Part shown: one piece after another, positions 6,163 through 7,203 of the stretch | Numbering within the stretch: the stretch's first letter is position 1 | How the letters are laid out: each line of letters opens with the position of its first letter | From: Gemmatimonadota bacterium | GTDB lineage: Bacteria > Gemmatimonadota > Gemmatimonadetes > Gemmatimonadales > Gemmatimonadaceae | Assembly: GCA_003222065.1 (NCBI GenBank) | Contig: QHUV01000079.1 | Coordinates: 1 to 7,203, forward strand | Direction of reading: 5' to 3' | Length of the DNA: 7,203 nt | The notes under the pieces: generated by a model | The model's database searches: none | Told to the model about the DNA's origin: nothing | Seen by the model: the letters and a program-made list of their open reading frames with translations, nothing else | Made by a program: the position numbers and the translations under genes

Positions 6163-6327
6163 TCAGCCGACCGCGATGATGTATCCTGAAAAAGAGTTCG
6201 TCGTTGGCAGGTGCGTCGCCGCCGAGCTAGCACCGTCTTGCGACGGCTCTGTGCTAGCGCTCAGGACTCCAGCGAGCGCCGCGCACATCAGCAGCCGGAC
6301 CAGCACCGGCATAGTTACTCGGGACAT
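6163..6327 (-). CDS. small secreted peptide (54 aa) with C-terminal F-S-G-Y-I-I motif
   Basis: ATG at 6327-6325 to TGA at 6165-6163. A GGAGG (minus strand 6342-6338) sits 10 nt before the ATG. The first residues (M-S-R-V-T-M-P-V-L-V-R-L-L-M) carry a basic n-region and lead into a hydrophobic stretch ending A-L-A-G-V-L-S-A-S, a plausible type I signal peptide cut near residues 24-25. The cysteine at 15 does not sit in a lipobox. The remaining 30 residues are Ser/Thr/Ala-rich and polar until N-S-F-S-G-Y-I-I-A-V-G at the very end. That ending resembles K-H-F-S-G-Y-L-V-G-A-G and the final F-A-G-Y-L-V-G-F of the lipoprotein encoded 64 bp upstream, using different codons. The two genes are probably co-transcribed and terminated at 6101-6140. 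Function is unknown. Confidence 0.68.
   Translation of the reverse strand: MSRVTMPVLVRLLMCAALAGVLSASTEPSQDGASSAATHLPTTNSFSGYIIAVG
6226..6258 (-). repeat. imperfect hairpin inside the small-peptide gene
   Basis: GCTAGCAC (6226-6233) is the exact reverse complement of GTGCTAGC (6251-6258). Inside it, CGTC/GACG (6234-6237 and 6242-6245) extends the stem around a 4-base loop, leaving five unpaired bases on one side. It encodes the region just after the predicted signal peptide cleavage site. No T-run follows on either strand. Confidence 0.5.
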
Positions 6328-6337
6328 GTGGATCGAG

Positions 6338-6342
6338 CCTCC
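6338..6342 (-). promoter_or_regulatory. ribosome binding site GGAGG for the 54-aa peptide gene
   Basis: The minus strand reads C-GGAGG-CTCGATCCAC before the ATG at 6327, a five-base Shine-Dalgarno match with 10 nt spacing. It is the best ribosome binding site in the window and is the main support that the short frame is translated. Confidence 0.65.
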
Positions 6343-6391
6343 GTGGGGTTCGATAAAGGGTTGAGTGAGGTTGATGTCGTTTTGCGGAGGC

Positions 6392-7117
6392 TCAGAATCC
6401 GACTAGATAGCCGGCGAACGACATGATAGGAGCGCAATCACCACCACCCCAGGCATCGCAGACTTCGCCGGCGCCAACGAGGTAACCGCTGAAGTGCTTC
6501 ACGCGCCGCGTGACACGGTTACCGCTGTAATCGCTGCTGGCAAAGAGAGATGGGTCCGAGACGCTCTCGTCCACCCACACGCCATCCGATGGACGCTGCC
6601 AGAAGATCGGATAGTGGTAGCTCTGATCGAGATCGTAATAGTCCTTCATCGTGAGCGTCACGAATTGCGACGGATCACTGGTGGGCACGAACCGCAGCGC
6701 CGGCTGGAAGTCGATAAACGCGTGACCCAGCTTGGAGCTCCAGGTCGCGTGAATCGTGATCGGCTGCTGCAACGGGCTGCAGGGCGCATCCCACGTGTCC
6801 TCGCCGTAACCCGACGTGGCCGGGTCGCAGATCGAGTTCGCGGGGAAGTACACGCGATGGTCGCCAGCCTTGAGGCTCTGGGCTTGCGTCGGATCGATGA
6901 CGAAGTCCTGACTCCAGAGCGAGTCCGTCTTGTTCTTTTTGCCGCGTCCATCGCGACTCACGCCGCCGTTATCGAGCAGCCACTGCTCGAATTGCTGCTC
7001 CGAGAGCCGGGGCCGCGCGCGAGTAGGGGGTGGAGCGGTCGCCGTATCGGCGCACGCCGCGAGCAGAACGACCGCGGTCAGCGCCGTACACGAACGTACC
7101 AGCATCGATACGCGCAT
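6392..7117 (-). CDS. predicted secreted lipoprotein with beta-sandwich (ZU5-like) ending, unknown function (241 aa)
   Basis: The signal peptide runs M-R-V-S-M-L-V-R-S-C then T-A-L-T-A-V-V-L-L-A-A-C, a lipobox with the lipidated cysteine at residue 22; a Thr/Pro-rich tether follows (D-T-A-T-A-P-P-P-T). Residues 36-50 look helical (L-S-E-Q-Q-F-E-Q-W-L-L-D-N). The rest appears beta-rich: I-C-D-P-A-T-S-G-Y-G-E-D-T-W-D-A-P-C (96-113), H-A-F-I-D-F-Q-P-A-L-R-F-V-P (132-145), V-T-L-T-M-K-D-Y-Y (153-161), G-V-W-V-D-E-S (179-185) and V-K-H-F-S-G-Y-L-V-G (206-215). Cys97/113 and Cys220/228 could form disulfides. F-S-G-Y-L-V-G recurs as F-A-G-Y-L-V-G at the C-terminus. The pattern recalls ZU5-like domains of bacterial surface proteins. 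The ATG at 7117 was chosen for AAAGG 5 nt upstream; ATG 7135 and GTG 7159 are alternatives. Confidence 0.8.
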   Translation of the reverse strand: MRVSMLVRSCTALTAVVLLAACADTATAPPPTRARPRLSEQQFEQWLLDNGGVSRDGRGKKNKTDSLWSQDFVIDPTQAQSLKAGDHRVYFPANSICDPATSGYGEDTWDAPCSPLQQPITIHATWSSKLGHAFIDFQPALRFVPTSDPSQFVTLTMKDYYDLDQSYHYPIFWQRPSDGVWVDESVSDPSLFASSDYSGNRVTRRVKHFSGYLVGAGEVCDAWGGGDCAPIMSFAGYLVGF

Positions 7118-7122
7118 AATTG

Positions 7123-7127
7123 CCTTT
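7123..7127 (-). promoter_or_regulatory. ribosome binding site AAAGG deciding the lipoprotein start
   Basis: The minus strand reads AAAGG-CAATT-ATG, placing a Shine-Dalgarno-like element 5 nt before the ATG at 7117. A second element, GAGG (7133-7130), overlaps the upstream ATG at 7135 and would be 12 nt from 7117. Neither the 7135 ATG nor the 7159 GTG has a comparable site. Confidence 0.5.
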
Positions 7128-7203
7128 GACCTCATGAGAGTGAGCTGCCGTTGAAACACGTTGGCGGTAGGCCAGCTCGAAAGACCGCCGAGTTGAACAA
7201 GGT

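Noticed and set aside
5958..6233. 91-aa minus-strand frame across the inverted repeat
   Set aside because: It overlaps the better supported 54-aa gene in another frame, crosses the probable terminator and has an Arg-rich start with no ribosome binding site.
6494..7129. 211-aa plus-strand frame antisense to the lipoprotein
   Set aside because: No motif or ribosome binding site; the opposite strand has a lipobox signal peptide and a beta-rich secreted protein pattern.
7163..7195. GGCGGT/ACCGCC inverted pair near the right edge
   Set aside because: Only six base pairs with a wide gap in GC-rich DNA; too weak to call an operator, and no clear promoter elements were found beside it.

Overview
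The window is high-GC, gene-dense bacterial DNA with two converging blocks. Its gene style (ATGA overlaps, small lipoproteins ending in an F-S-G-Y motif, a large cyclic-di-GMP/TPR regulator, an Atu/Liu-type catabolic pair) suggests a Gemmatimonadota-like organism. That assignment is inference from memory of the families, not from a marker gene.

Left block, plus strand (1-1161): the 3' end of an AtuA-family gene, an enoyl-CoA hydratase/isomerase of the LiuC/AtuE type, and a 55-residue membrane protein. The three reading frames are joined by ATGA stop/start overlaps, so they look like one translationally coupled operon. The first two point to leucine, isoprenoid or other branched acyl-CoA breakdown.

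Centre, minus strand (5961 down to 1165): one 1598-residue soluble protein fills two thirds of the window. Its order is about eight N-terminal TPRs, an intact HD-GYP phosphodiesterase, a GGDEF-type cyclase (AGDEF signature, intact RxxD inhibitory site), a STAND/AAA_16 NTPase and about nine C-terminal TPRs. It puts synthesis and hydrolysis of cyclic di-GMP on the same chain as an NTP-driven switch and two scaffolds. It ends 3 bp from the left operon, tail to tail.

Right block, minus strand (7117 down to 6101): a 241-residue predicted secreted lipoprotein is followed 64 bp later by a 54-residue secreted peptide gene with a good Shine-Dalgarno sequence. Both proteins end in an F-[SA]-G-Y-[LI]-[VI] motif. 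A perfect 17-bp inverted repeat lies 22 bp after the small gene and probably ends this unit before the large regulator gene begins. No tRNA, rRNA, CRISPR array, insertion sequence or phage gene was seen. No stretch over 300 bases lacks a gene; the longest gap is about 200 bp (5962-6162).
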